From Pseudomonadota bacterium (GTDB taxonomy: Bacteria > Pseudomonadota > Gammaproteobacteria > Burkholderiales > Burkholderiaceae_C): a stretch of 64,000 nt of DNA. The translations under genes were made by a program, and so were the position numbers. The DNA is taken from NCBI GenBank assembly GCA_021808445.1, contig JAKBBP010000001.1, positions 124,001 through 188,000 of the forward strand. Reading direction: 5' to 3'. Shown here one piece after another: positions 16,756 to 27,332 of the stretch (position 1 is its first letter; every line of letters starts with the position of its first letter). Below the pieces are notes generated by a model that was not told the origin of the DNA, did no database searches, and saw only the letters and a list, made by a program, of their open reading frames with translations.

Positions 16756-18171
16756 ATGACCAAACAGGTTGCCGACGTACTGAACATGGTGAAGGAAAAC
16801 GACGTCAAGTTCGTCGATTTCCGTTTCACGGACACCCGCGGCAAGGAACAGCACGTGACCGTGCCGGTGTCGGCGTTCGATGAAAGCAAGTTCACCCAGG
16901 GTCATGCCTTCGACGGCTCCTCGGTCGCCGGCTGGAAGGGCATCGAGGCCTCGGACATGCTGCTGATGCCCGACGCCAGCACCGCCAACATCGACCCGTT
17001 CATGGAGGAGACGACGCTGCTGCTGCAGTGCGACGTGCTCGAACCCGGCGATGGCAAGCCCTACGATCGTGACCCGCGATCCATCGCCAAGAAGGCCGAA
17101 GCCTTCCTGAAGGCCTCGGGCATCGGCGATACCGCCTACTTCGGTCCCGAGCCCGAGTTCTTCATCTTCGATCAGGTGCGCTGGAACGTCGACATGTCCG
17201 GCTGCTTCGTGAAGATCGACTCCGACGAGGCTTCCTGGTCCACCGGCGAGAAGATCGAAGGCGGCAACATGGGCCACCGCCCGGCGGTCAAGGGGGGTTA
17301 TTTCCCCGTGCCTCCCGTGGACAGCCTGCAGGACATCCGCTCCGAGATGTGCCTGATCCTCGAGCAGATGGGCGTGCCGGTCGAGGTGCATCACCACGAA
17401 GTGGCGGGTGCCGGCCAGTGCGAGATCGGCACCATGTTCTCCACGCTGGTGCAGCGTGCCGACTGGACGCAGGTGCTCAAGTACGTGGTGCAGAACGTGG
17501 CCCACAGCTACGGCAAGACGGCCACCTTCATGCCCAAGCCCGTGGTGGGGGACAACGGCTCGGGCATGCACGTGCACCAGTCGGTCTGGAAGGATGGCAA
17601 GAACCTGTTCGCCGGCAATGGCTATGCGGGCCTGTCGGACTTCGCGCTGTACTACATCGGCGGCATCATCAAGCACGCCCGCGCCCTCAACGCCATCACC
17701 AACCCGGGCACCAACAGCTACAAGCGCCTGGTGCCGGGCTTCGAGGCTCCGGTGAAGCTGGCCTACTCGGCGCGCAACCGCTCGGCGTCGATCCGCGTGC
17801 CCTACGTGCAAAGCGACAAGGCGCGCCGCATCGAGGTGCGTTTCCCCGATCCGACCTGCAACCCCTACCTGGGCTTTGCCGCCATGCTGATGGCCGGCCT
17901 CGACGGCGTGGAAAACAAGATCCATCCGGGCGAAGCCGCGAGCAAGAACCTGTACGACCTGCCTCCCGAAGAGGACGCGAAGATCCCGACCGTGTGCTCC
18001 AGCCTCGACCAGGCGCTGGGCTATCTGGACCAGGACCGCGGCTTCCTGACCCGCGGCGGGGTGTTCAGCAACGACTTCATCGATGCCTACATCGCGCTGA
18101 AGATGGAGGAGGTCACGCGTTTCCGCATGACCACCCACCCGGTCGAGTTCGACATGTACTACTCGCTGTGA
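16756..18171 (+). CDS. glnA: Type I glutamine synthetase
   Basis: 471-residue GSI-beta glutamine synthetase: ATP + glutamate + ammonia to glutamine. It forms a cytoplasmic dodecamer. Landmarks: [17 protein letters not shown] (latch/active-site start), [10 protein letters not shown] metal ligands, the [13 protein letters not shown] ammonia/glutamate region, [15 protein letters not shown], and the adenylylation tyrosine Tyr400 in NLYDLPPEE. The ATG at 16756 follows TTGGAGAAC. Expression is predicted to be NtrC/sigma-54 dependent, and enzyme activity should be controlled by adenylylation. Confidence 0.97.
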   Translation: MTKQVADVLNMVKENDVKFVDFRFTDTRGKEQHVTVPVSAFDESKFTQGHAFDGSSVAGWKGIEASDMLLMPDASTANIDPFMEETTLLLQCDVLEPGDGKPYDRDPRSIAKKAEAFLKASGIGDTAYFGPEPEFFIFDQVRWNVDMSGCFVKIDSDEASWSTGEKIEGGNMGHRPAVKGGYFPVPPVDSLQDIRSEMCLILEQMGVPVEVHHHEVAGAGQCEIGTMFSTLVQRADWTQVLKYVVQNVAHSYGKTATFMPKPVVGDNGSGMHVHQSVWKDGKNLFAGNGYAGLSDFALYYIGGIIKHARALNAITNPGTNSYKRLVPGFEAPVKLAYSARNRSASIRVPYVQSDKARRIEVRFPDPTCNPYLGFAAMLMAGLDGVENKIHPGEAASKNLYDLPPEEDAKIPTVCSSLDQALGYLDQDRGFLTRGGVFSNDFIDAYIALKMEEVTRFRMTTHPVEFDMYYSL

Positions 18172-18178
18172 TGCCAGC

Positions 18179-18210
18179 GTCCGCCAGGGCCCCCGGGGCC
18201 GCTGGCGGAC
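18179..18210 (+). terminator. Hairpin 1 after glnA
   Basis: Perfect 9-bp stem GTCCGCCAG / CTGGCGGAC (18179-18187 with 18202-18210). The loop itself contains a GGCCCC/GGGGCC palindrome, so the whole 32 bases can fold. It begins 8 bases after the glnA stop. No T-run follows, so on its own it may act as an attenuator or RNA-stability element. Confidence 0.65.
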
Positions 18211-18227
18211 CGGCTCTGTGCAGCTGC

Positions 18228-18266
18228 CGGCGCCGCAGTCGCGAGATTGCGGCGCCGCTTTACTTT
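18228..18266 (+). terminator. Hairpin 2 after glnA with T-rich tail
   Basis: Perfect 10-bp stem: CGGCGCCGCA (18228-18237) pairs with TGCGGCGCCG (18248-18257). The loop is 10 nt and is followed by CTTTACTTT. This looks like an intrinsic terminator. Together with the preceding hairpin it should limit read-through from the strong glnA promoter into ntrBC. Confidence 0.65.
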
Positions 18267-18365
18267 ACACTCGGGCGAGCGGCACGGGGCACGTGCCTGC
18301 CAGCCTGCCTGCGCGCGGGTGTCGCCGAGTTTCCCGTTGACCGGTCCGTTTTTCCAGGGTTTGCG

Positions 18366-18881
18366 ATGCGATCCGTTCCCGTTGGCCGTCTTGTCCTCCT
18401 GAGTTGTCTGGGCGCCTGCGCCGTGGCCGGCGCATCGGCGCAGGATGTCGATCCCGGCCGTGTCTATCGCTGCCCCGACAACTCCTACACCAACATGCTC
18501 AGCGTGGTGCGGGAGAAGAATTGCAAGCCGGTGGACAATGCCAACATCAGCGTGTTGTCGCCGTCCCCCGCACCGGCGCCCAGGGCGCGTCGGCCCTCGG
18601 TTTCCTCGCACCATGCGTCCGGCCCGGACCAGGTCAGCTCCGGCGCGCAAAGCGAGCGTGACGCCGAGGCGCGCCAGTTGCTCGAGAGCGAACTGCAGAC
18701 CCAGCAGGCCAAGCTGGCCCAGCAACTGCAGGAGTACAACAACGGGCAGCCCCAGCGACTGGGCAACGAGCGCAACTACCAGACCTATCTCGACCGCGTG
18801 CAGACGATGAAGCAGCAGATCGACCTGACGAAGTCGAACATCGATGCCTTGCAGCGCGAGCTGCGGCACTATTCGAACTGA
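18366..18881 (+). CDS. Exported DUF4124-like coiled-coil protein
   Basis: 171-residue protein of unknown function between glnA and ntrB. A signal peptide is visible (MRSVPVGRLVLLSCLGACAVAGASA). The short N-terminal mature part (VYRCPDNSYTNMLS...NCKPV, two Cys) resembles DUF4124. A Pro/Ser/Ala-rich linker follows, then a Gln/Glu-rich coiled coil (about residues 100-165). Small exported proteins of this kind are often found at this position in betaproteobacterial glnA loci. It ends just before the ntrB start. No link to nitrogen sensing is shown by the sequence itself. Confidence 0.8.
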   Translation: MRSVPVGRLVLLSCLGACAVAGASAQDVDPGRVYRCPDNSYTNMLSVVREKNCKPVDNANISVLSPSPAPAPRARRPSVSSHHASGPDQVSSGAQSERDAEARQLLESELQTQQAKLAQQLQEYNNGQPQRLGNERNYQTYLDRVQTMKQQIDLTKSNIDALQRELRHYSN

Positions 18882-18885
18882 AGGT

Positions 18886-19995
18886 GTGAACCAGGCCGCA
18901 CTGCCCTCGGACGGGGGCGAGGATGCACAGCCGGATGCCGCGCTGCATGCGGCGACCGCCCTGGACTGGCTTGCCAGCATGGTCGCGGTGGTGGATGCCG
19001 ACGGTCGCGTCGTGCACGCCAACGCCGCGCTGGAAGCCGGGCTGGGCCTGTCACGTCGGCAGTTGCTGGGCCACGAGCTGGAGCACTGGCTGAGCCGTCA
19101 CGGACCCCTGCGCGAAGCCCTGCGACAGGTCTTGGGGGAGGAGTTCTCCAGCAAGCGTTTCGACGACGCGATGGTCGCCCGCTCCGGCGCGGAGGCGATT
19201 CCGGTGCAGGTGGTGGTCTCGCGCACCGATTCGCCCGGGCTGCTGCTGATCGAACTGCTGGAGCTGGGGCAGCAAAGCCGCCAGGAGCGCGAGGAGCAGT
19301 GGCATCGCCAGGCCCAGGCGAGCAAGGACCTGATCCGCAACCTGGCGCACGAGATCAAGAATCCGCTGGGCGGCATCCGCGGGGCGGCGCAATTGCTGCA
19401 GGCCGAGCTCGACAGTCGCGAACTGCGGGAATACACGCGGGTGATCATCCATGAGGCGGATCGGCTGCAGAGCCTGGTGGACCGCCTGCTGGCGCCGCAC
19501 CGGCGCCCCCATGTGGTGGCCGAGCTGAACATCCACGAGGTGCTCGAGCGGGTGCGCTCGGTGATCCTGGCCGAATTCCCGCGCGGCCTGGAGGTCGTGC
19601 GCGACTATGACGCCAGCCTGCCCGAGCTGCGCGGCGACCGCGAGCAACTCATCCAGGCGGTGCTGAACATCGCGCACAACGCCGCGCTGGCCCTGGCCGA
19701 GCGCCGTGCGGCCGGGGATGGGCGTATCGTGTTCAAGACGCGCATCGCACGCCAGGTCACCGTGGCCAAGCAGCGCTATCGCCTGGCATTGGTCTTGCAT
19801 GTGATGGACAACGGCCCCGGGGTCCCGGAACACATCAAGGACCGCATGTTCTTTCCGCTGGTCTCGGGGCGGGACGGTGGCTCTGGCCTGGGTCTGACCC
19901 TGGCGCAGACCTTCATCCAACAGCATCAGGGGACCATCGAGTGCGACAGCCAGCCCGGACACACCGACTTCCGCATCCTGCTGCCTCTGGCCTGA
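18886..19995 (+). CDS. glnL: Nitrogen-regulation sensor kinase NtrB
   Basis: 369-residue cytoplasmic histidine kinase/phosphatase that phosphorylates NtrC when nitrogen is short, under PII control. An N-terminal PAS domain (LDWLASMVAVVDADGRVVHAN) is followed by the H-box with His155 in LAHEIKNPLGG, the N-box region (LNIAHNAALAL), and ATP-binding G boxes DNGPGVP and GGSGLGLTLAQ. No membrane segments. I prefer the GTG at 18886 directly after the previous stop; an ATG at 18844 in frame would overlap the upstream gene by 38 bp. ntrC follows after 19 bp. Confidence 0.92.
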   Translation: MNQAALPSDGGEDAQPDAALHAATALDWLASMVAVVDADGRVVHANAALEAGLGLSRRQLLGHELEHWLSRHGPLREALRQVLGEEFSSKRFDDAMVARSGAEAIPVQVVVSRTDSPGLLLIELLELGQQSRQEREEQWHRQAQASKDLIRNLAHEIKNPLGGIRGAAQLLQAELDSRELREYTRVIIHEADRLQSLVDRLLAPHRRPHVVAELNIHEVLERVRSVILAEFPRGLEVVRDYDASLPELRGDREQLIQAVLNIAHNAALALAERRAAGDGRIVFKTRIARQVTVAKQRYRLALVLHVMDNGPGVPEHIKDRMFFPLVSGRDGGSGLGLTLAQTFIQQHQGTIECDSQPGHTDFRILLPLA

Positions 19996-20014
19996 ACCGG
20001 GCGGGGGGGCGCAG

Positions 20015-21520
<1,506 letters not shown>

Positions 21521-21539
21521 GACGGCGGCCCGCGGGGGC

Positions 21540-22316
21540 TCAGGCGCCGGGCGTGGCCAACTCCACCCACACCGGCGCGTGATCGCTGGGGCGCTCGTTC
21601 CTGCGCGGCCCCCGGTCGATGGAGCAGGCCCGCACGCGGCCGCGCAGCGCCTGCGAGACCAGCACGTGGTCGATGCGCAGGCCCTGGTTGCGGCGGAAGG
21701 CCAGATTGCGGTAGTCCCACCAGCTCCAGCTCTTCTCGGGCTGCTCGAACAGCCGGAAGGCGTCCACCATCCCCAGTTCGAGCAGTTTTCGGAAATGCGC
21801 GCGCTCCTCGTCGGTGCAGTGGATCTTGCCCCGCCAGGCCTCGGGGTCGTAGACGTCGCGGTCCTCGGGTGCCACGTTGAAATCACCCAGCAGCACCAGC
21901 TCGGGATGCTCGGCCAGTTGTTGCTCCAGCCAGGCTTCCAGCGCCTGCAGCCAGCTCATCTTGTAGGCGAACTTGGCGCTGCCGGGTTCCTGGCCGTTGG
22001 GGAAATAGGCGCCGACCACGCGCAGGCCGCCGACGCTGGCGGCGATGAGCCGCGCCTGCGGATCGTCCAGCGCCGGCAGATTGCGCTGCACCTCGTGGGC
22101 CGGCGTGCGCGACAGCAGGGCCACGCCGTTGTAGGTGGGCTGACCGAAGCACTGTGCCTGCCAGCCGGCGGCCAGCAGCTCGGCATGCGGAAAGCGCGCA
22201 TCGACCAGCTTGGTCTCCTGCAGCACGACGATGTCCGGCTGCTGCGCCGCCAGCCATTCGAGCAATTGCGGCAGGCGCACGGCCAGGGAGTTGACGTTCC
22301 AGGTGGCGATTTTCAT
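21540..22316 (-). CDS. xth: Exodeoxyribonuclease III
   Basis: 258-residue ExoIII/AP endonuclease of the EEP superfamily. It cuts at abasic sites in base-excision repair and degrades 3' ends. Motifs: MKIATWNVNSLAVRLPQLLEW, IVVLQETKLVD (metal-binding Glu), GAYFPNG, LGDFNVAPEDRDVYDP, WSWWDYR, and the catalytic end PSDHAPVWVEL. Start set at MKIATWN; the open frame upstream to 22418 is not family-like. It is convergent with ntrC, leaving 19 bp. Confidence 0.93.
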   Translation of the reverse strand: MKIATWNVNSLAVRLPQLLEWLAAQQPDIVVLQETKLVDARFPHAELLAAGWQAQCFGQPTYNGVALLSRTPAHEVQRNLPALDDPQARLIAASVGGLRVVGAYFPNGQEPGSAKFAYKMSWLQALEAWLEQQLAEHPELVLLGDFNVAPEDRDVYDPEAWRGKIHCTDEERAHFRKLLELGMVDAFRLFEQPEKSWSWWDYRNLAFRRNQGLRIDHVLVSQALRGRVRACSIDRGPRRNERPSDHAPVWVELATPGA

Positions 22317-22471
22317 GGTCGGGAGCCAGAGGAGGTTGCGACGCATCGGACAGCGCATGCGGCTGCTCGGCGGTCCATGCATGGCTCGACTGTAGCTCCA
22401 GCGCCAGCCCGGCCGCACCGACTGCGAACCAGGCTTCGGGGCCCTGCGCCGGTCCGCGCCGGCGAGGTACT

Positions 22472-23980
22472 TCAGGTCTGCAGGCGGAAGCGCTCGACGT
22501 TGGCGCGCAGCGCGGCCGCCTGGCCGCGCATCTGCTCGGCGGTGGCGGCGAGCTGTTCGGAGGCCGAGGCGTTGTGCTGGGTGGCGGCGTTCACCTGGGT
22601 CATGGCGGCATGCATCTGGGCGATGCCTCCCGCCTGGGCTGCCCCGGCCGCGTCGATCTCGGTGATCAGGGTGCTGGTCTTGACAATGCTGGGTACCAAG
22701 CGCTCCAGCAGCGCGCCCGCGGCCTCCGCCTGCTTGAGGGAGGAGGCGGCCAGCTGGCCGATCTCGCGTGCCGCGACCTGCGAGCGCTCGGCGAGCTTGC
22801 GGACCTCGCCGGCCACGACGGCGAAGCCCTTCCCTGACTGTCCGGCCCGTGCAGCCTCGATCGCGGCGTTCAGCGCCAGCATGTTGGTCTGGTAGGCGAT
22901 GTCATCGACCACCGAGATGCGTTCGGCGATGGCACGCATGTCCTGTACCGTGCGCTGCACGGCCTCGCCGGTGCCCCGGGCCTGCTGCGCCGCTTCCTGG
23001 GCCATCGAGGCGGTCAGGCGCGCGCTGTCGGCGCTGCTGCGCACCGAGTCGCTCGAGGCTTCCAGCGTGGCCGAGGTCTGCTCGATCGACGCGGCCTGTT
23101 CGGAGGCTCCCTGCGACACGCTCTGCGCGGTCTGCGCCACCTGTTCGGAGGCGGTGGCGAGCTGGGTCGCGGTGCCTCGCACCTGCCCGATGGTGGCGCC
23201 CAGGCCCTGGACCATGTCGCGCATGGCGCCGAGCAACTGGCCGGTTTCGTCGCCCCGGCCCTGCGGTACCTCCAGCGCCAGGTCACCGGCGGCCACGCGA
23301 TGCAGCACGCCGACGGCCTGGGCCAGCGGCCGGGTGATGGAGCGGGTGATGGCTACGGCCAGCAGGGCGGCGATCAGCACCGCGGCGGCTCCCAGCGCGA
23401 TCGCGAAGCCCAGGGCCCGCCGGTAGGAGGCCAGTGCGTTGGCCGTGGCCACGTCGTCGGCACGCTTGCGCACCGCGACGAAATCCTGCAGGGCGCGCTG
23501 CCAGCGCGCCTGCAGCGGCCGCACGTCGCGCAGCAGGTGCACGGTGGCCAGCATGCCCTGGCCATGCAGGGCGAAGCCCACGACCCGCTGCATGCTCGCC
23601 TCGGTGCTGGCGGCGATGGCGGCGATGGCGGCCAGCCGGGCGCGGTCGGCCGGAGTGTGCGCGTAGCCTTGCAGGCGCTGCATCTGCAGCTCGTAGGCGT
23701 GTTCCTGGGCCGCCAGGCGACGGGCGGCCCCCTGAATGGACGAAGGATCGATGAGCAGCACCACGTCCCGCCCGGCCGAGGCGATGTTCTCGGTGCTCAG
23801 CAAGGCCCCATCGGCCAGGCGCTCGGCGCGCGCGTGGGTTCCAGCCACCGTCTCGAGACTGGTCTTGAGTTGCTGCATGTCGCGCACCGCCAGGCCCAGC
23901 AGGCCGAGCAGCATCAGCACCAGCAGCCCGAAGCCCAGCGCCAGACGCGGGCCGATGTTCAGATTCCAGGGGGAGGTCAT
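22472..23980 (-). CDS. Methyl-accepting chemotaxis protein
   Basis: 502-residue transmembrane chemoreceptor. Topology: first membrane helix at about residues 10-32 ([20 protein letters not shown]), a periplasmic helical four-helix-bundle-like sensor, a second membrane helix at about residues 190-212, a HAMP domain ([20 protein letters not shown]), then a signalling domain. The highly conserved hairpin tip is [22 protein letters not shown], with [16 protein letters not shown] after it. The ligand is unknown. No che genes are adjacent, so it is an orphan receptor. The 155 bp after it (22317-22471) hold no gene. Confidence 0.92.
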   Translation of the reverse strand: MTSPWNLNIGPRLALGFGLLVLMLLGLLGLAVRDMQQLKTSLETVAGTHARAERLADGALLSTENIASAGRDVVLLIDPSSIQGAARRLAAQEHAYELQMQRLQGYAHTPADRARLAAIAAIAASTEASMQRVVGFALHGQGMLATVHLLRDVRPLQARWQRALQDFVAVRKRADDVATANALASYRRALGFAIALGAAAVLIAALLAVAITRSITRPLAQAVGVLHRVAAGDLALEVPQGRGDETGQLLGAMRDMVQGLGATIGQVRGTATQLATASEQVAQTAQSVSQGASEQAASIEQTSATLEASSDSVRSSADSARLTASMAQEAAQQARGTGEAVQRTVQDMRAIAERISVVDDIAYQTNMLALNAAIEAARAGQSGKGFAVVAGEVRKLAERSQVAAREIGQLAASSLKQAEAAGALLERLVPSIVKTSTLITEIDAAGAAQAGGIAQMHAAMTQVNAATQHNASASEQLAATAEQMRGQAAALRANVERFRLQT

Positions 23981-24086
23981 AGCCTTCTAATGTAGGATTG
24001 CTACAACATGCCAGCTACGGGGCTTACCCTGAAAATTCGCTAGAACGTCTCGAAGTCTTCTTTGAGAGGATGATGCTGAAGGTTTC

Positions 24087-24677
24087 CTACAGATTTCCGG
24101 AGAGCCTCCCGCGGGTTTCCCGGCGATCGGGCTCCGGGGCCGTGGCCGGGTTCACCGAGGCCTGGCAGGCTCCGTCGGCGTCGCAGCGCAGGGACAGGAC
24201 GTCGAGTTCTCGCAGGGGGGTGACGTCCAGCTCCAGCAGGCGATCGGCGTTGCAGCGGTACAGGCCGTCATGGCTCATGCCCATGGACATGCGGCTGAGC
24301 ACGACGATGCCGGCTTCGCTGGGCCAGCTGATGTTGCGGTGGTAGTCGCCGATGCCGCCGCAGTTGAACCCGGCCTCGTTGCGCACGGGGTCGCCCCACG
24401 GGCCTGCGCAGGGGGCCTCGGCACCGCAGGGCCCGCTGGAGGACAGCATGTAGGCCAGGCCCGGCCCGGAGGCCGCGGGCTGGCTGAGAAAATCGATGGT
24501 GAATCCCTTGCAGACGATCGGTATTGCGCTCAGCGCTGCCAGCACGATGGCCCGGGCCGGGGCGCTCAGGAACGGGGGCAGTTCGGGACGAGGGCGGGGC
24601 GGCTTGCTGCGGGGCTTGGCAGGGCGGAACAGGGCAGGGCGGAACATGGCAGGGCGGAACATGGCAGGGCGGAACAT
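24087..24677 (-). CDS. Unknown Cys-containing protein with repeat-encoded N-terminus
   Basis: Putative 196-residue protein not recognised as any family. The first 20 residues are four MFRPA-type pentapeptides encoded by a 15-bp tandem repeat, then a Lys/Arg/Pro-rich stretch. One hydrophobic helix (ARAIVLAALSAIPIVC, about residues 40-56) follows, and then a non-cytoplasmic-looking domain with several cysteines (GPCGAEAPC, NCGGIGDYHRN, YRCNADR, LRCDADGACQ). The domain reads like a real gene. The true start is uncertain because three ATGs (24677, 24662, 24647) are phased in the repeat. An overlapping plus-strand frame is less protein-like. Confidence 0.55.
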   Translation of the reverse strand: MFRPAMFRPAMFRPALFRPAKPRSKPPRPRPELPPFLSAPARAIVLAALSAIPIVCKGFTIDFLSQPAASGPGLAYMLSSSGPCGAEAPCAGPWGDPVRNEAGFNCGGIGDYHRNISWPSEAGIVVLSRMSMGMSHDGLYRCNADRLLELDVTPLRELDVLSLRCDADGACQASVNPATAPEPDRRETRGRLSGNL

Positions 24678-24687
24678 GGCAGGGCGA
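24618..24687. repeat. 15-bp tandem repeat, about 4.7 copies
   Basis: Unit GGCAGGGCGGAACAT (plus strand): copies at 24618-24632 (last base G), 24633-24647, 24648-24662, 24663-24677, and a partial copy to 24687. On the minus strand each unit is ATGTTCCGCCCTGCC, encoding MFRPA, so three copies each supply an in-frame ATG for the unknown gene. The unit length is a multiple of three, so copy-number change would not shift the frame. Confidence 0.9.
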
Positions 24688-24839
24688 TGACTCTTGGAGA
24701 CGCCCCCTAGCCTAGGCGCGCCGCGGCTTGCCGTTTGCCCCCATGTGCCGTATCCGCTTGCGTCGAAGGGCCGCCGATCACGTCCGCAGGCACGCGAACC
24801 CCATGACGGTGATTCGCGGGGCAGCGCACGAGCAGGCTG

Positions 24840-25700
24840 CTAGGCTGCCTCCGGGCTTTCCTGCGGCAGCGCAAGCACGCGCTCGATGGGCAGCGCGCAG
24901 GCTTCGGCCACGCGCAGCAGCAGCGAGGCTTCGCCGTTGCTCCAGGCCAGCAGTCCGGCGTCCCGGGCCTGCGGGGGAAGTGTCCGGGCCAATCGCCCGG
25001 CCTGGGCGGCGACCGCGTCGGCGGGGTCGAGCAGGCGGACCCCTTCGCCGAGCTCGGCGCGGATGGCATCGGTCAGCAGGGGGTAGTGGGTGCAGCCGAG
25101 CACCACGCGGGTGCATCCGGCCTCGCGCAGGGGCTGGCAGAAACCGTGCAGCAGCCCGAGGGTGCGCGGTGCCTGGGGGCCGAGGGTCTCGATGGCCTCG
25201 ACCAGCCCGGGGCAGGCCTGGAGCACGACCCGAGCCCCTGCGCCGTGCTGCGCCAGCAGGGCGCGGAAGCGCTCGCTGGCCAGCGTGGCGCTGGTGGCGA
25301 GCACGCCCACCGGGCCGTCGGCCTCGGCACGCGCCGCCAGGGCCGGCTTGATCGCCGGCTCGATCCCCACGAAGGCAAGGCCGGGCCACTCGGCGCGCAA
25401 CTCGGCGATGGCCAGCGCGGTGGCGGTGTTGCAGGCCACGACGATCAACTGGGCCCCCTGCGCGAGCAGGAAGCGGGTGAGCACCCGCGAGCGCTCCTGC
25501 ACGTAGGCGGCGTCGCGCTCGCCATAGGGCGCGAAGGCGGAGTCGGCCGCATAGAGCAGGCGCGCATGCGGCAGGCGCCGTCGCAGCGCCGCCAGCACCG
25601 TGAGTCCGCCCAGGCCCGAATCGAACACCCCGATGCAGGGTGCCGCGTCGACGGCCGTGGCGCCGGACCCGGCCGACTCGCCTGGCATGTCGTCGATCAC
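24840..25700 (-). CDS. murI: Glutamate racemase
   Basis: 286-residue cofactor-independent racemase making D-glutamate for peptidoglycan. Motifs: IGVFDSGLGGLTVLAALRRRLP (Asp/Ser of the active site), YAADSAFAPYGERD, the first catalytic cysteine in VACNTATALAI, and the second in LGCTHYPLL. It lies 25 bp downstream of the class I fumarase on the same strand, so the two are probably co-transcribed. The first ATG (MIDDMPGE) is taken; a start at the second Met is also possible. Confidence 0.93.
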   Translation of the reverse strand: MIDDMPGESAGSGATAVDAAPCIGVFDSGLGGLTVLAALRRRLPHARLLYAADSAFAPYGERDAAYVQERSRVLTRFLLAQGAQLIVVACNTATALAIAELRAEWPGLAFVGIEPAIKPALAARAEADGPVGVLATSATLASERFRALLAQHGAGARVVLQACPGLVEAIETLGPQAPRTLGLLHGFCQPLREAGCTRVVLGCTHYPLLTDAIRAELGEGVRLLDPADAVAAQAGRLARTLPPQARDAGLLAWSNGEASLLLRVAEACALPIERVLALPQESPEAA

Positions 25701-25725
25701 CGCGGCCTCGGGGCGCCGGCCGCCT

Positions 25726-27255
25726 TCAGGCGGTGGTCACCGGGATCTTGCCGATGCGGGCCTGCCATTCGGCCGGGCCGGTCTTGTGCACCGACTCGCC
25801 CTGGGAATCCACCGCCACGGTGACCGGCATGTCCTGCACCTCGAACTCGTAGATCGCCTCCATGCCCAGATCGGGGAAGGCGAGCAGGCGCGAGCTCTTG
25901 ATGGCCTTGGACACCAGGTAGGCGGCGCCCCCGACGGCCATCAGGTAGGCGCTCTTGTGCTTGCGGATGGCCTCCAGTGCCACCGGTCCGCGCTCGGCCT
26001 TGCCGACCATCGCGATCAGCCCGGTGCGCGCAAGCATGGTTTCGGTGAACTTGTCCATGCGGGTCGCCGTGGTCGGCCCGGCCGGTCCCACCACCTCGTC
26101 GCGCACGGGATCGACCGGGCCCACGTAGTAGATCACCCGGTTGGTGAAATCCACCGGAAGCTTCTCGCCCTTGGCCAGCATGGAGCTGATGCGCGCATGC
26201 GCGGCGTCGCGCCCGGTCAGCAGCTTGCCCGAAAGCAGCAGGGTCTCGCCGGGCTTGAAGGCGGCGACCTGCTCGGGGCTGAGGGTGTCGAGGTCCACGC
26301 GCCGGCTCTTCTGCGTGTCGGGAGTCCAGTGCACGGAGGGCCACAGATCCAGGCTGGGGGGCTCCAGGTACACGGGACCCTGGCCGTCGAGCACGAAATG
26401 GGCGTGGCGCGTGGCGGCGCAATTGGGAATCATGGCCACCGGGAGATTGGCCGCGTGGCAGGGCCAGTGGCGGATCTTCACGTCCAGTACCGTGGTCAGT
26501 CCGCCCAGTCCCTGCGCGCCGATGCCCAGCGCGTTGACCTTCTCGTACAGCTCGATGCGCAGTTCCTCGAAGCGATCGCGCGGGCCGCGCGTCAGCAGCT
26601 CGCTCATGTCGATGTCGTCCATCAGCGACTGCTTGGCCATCAGCATGGCCTTCTCGGCCGTGCCGCCGATGCCGATGCCCAGCATGCCCGGAGGGCACCA
26701 GCCGGCGCCCATGGTCGGCACCGTCTTGAGCACCCAGTCGACGATGCTGTCCGAGGGGTTGAGCATGGCGAACTTGGACTTGGCCTCCGAGCCGCCACCC
26801 TTGGCCGCCACCTGCACGTCCACCGTGTGGCCTGGAACCAGTTCGACGTGCAGCACCGCCGGGGTGTTGTCGCGGGTGTTCTTGCGCTCGAACAGCGGAT
26901 CGGCGAGCACGGAGGCGCGCAGCTTGTTGTCCGTGTTCAGGTAGCCGCGGCGCACGCCTTCGTCGACGGCGTCCTGCAGCGAGCCGCCCAGGCCCTCGAA
27001 GCGCACGTCCATGCCCACGCGCAGGAACACGTTGACGATGCCGGTGTCCTGGCAGATCGGACGGTGGCCCTCGGCGCACATGCGGCTGTTGGTGAGGATC
27101 TGCGCGATGGCGTCGCGCGCGGCCGGGCTCTGCTCGCGCTCGTAGGCCATCGCCAGGTGGCGGATGTAGTCGGCCGGGTGGTAGTAGCTGATGAACTGCA
27201 GCGCGGCGGCGATGGACTCCACCAGATCGTCCTGATGGATCACGGTGCTGGTCAT
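25726..27255 (-). CDS. fumA: Class I (iron-sulfur) fumarate hydratase
   Basis: 509-residue [4Fe-4S] fumarase, interconverting fumarate and L-malate in the TCA cycle. The three conserved cysteine segments are present: RPICQDTGI, GAGWCPPGMLG and IPNCAATRHAHF. Other class I signatures are NTRDNTPAVLH, KGGGSEAKSKFAMLNP and GPTTATRMDKF. Like E. coli FumA/B, the alpha and beta parts are fused in one chain. It ends 25 bp before murI. The enzyme would be sensitive to oxygen and superoxide. Confidence 0.94.
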   Translation of the reverse strand: MTSTVIHQDDLVESIAAALQFISYYHPADYIRHLAMAYEREQSPAARDAIAQILTNSRMCAEGHRPICQDTGIVNVFLRVGMDVRFEGLGGSLQDAVDEGVRRGYLNTDNKLRASVLADPLFERKNTRDNTPAVLHVELVPGHTVDVQVAAKGGGSEAKSKFAMLNPSDSIVDWVLKTVPTMGAGWCPPGMLGIGIGGTAEKAMLMAKQSLMDDIDMSELLTRGPRDRFEELRIELYEKVNALGIGAQGLGGLTTVLDVKIRHWPCHAANLPVAMIPNCAATRHAHFVLDGQGPVYLEPPSLDLWPSVHWTPDTQKSRRVDLDTLSPEQVAAFKPGETLLLSGKLLTGRDAAHARISSMLAKGEKLPVDFTNRVIYYVGPVDPVRDEVVGPAGPTTATRMDKFTETMLARTGLIAMVGKAERGPVALEAIRKHKSAYLMAVGGAAYLVSKAIKSSRLLAFPDLGMEAIYEFEVQDMPVTVAVDSQGESVHKTGPAEWQARIGKIPVTTA

Positions 27256-27332
27256 GGGTGCGGTCTCCGGGAGGCGGGATGGTCTTGGGGTTATCCCGGC
27301 ATGTTAAGCCTGCCGCCAGCCCGGCCGGTCGG

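Noticed and set aside
23981..24086. Flagellar sigma-28 promoter before the chemoreceptor gene
   Set aside because: No stretch matched both TAAA and GCCGATAA elements at proper spacing.
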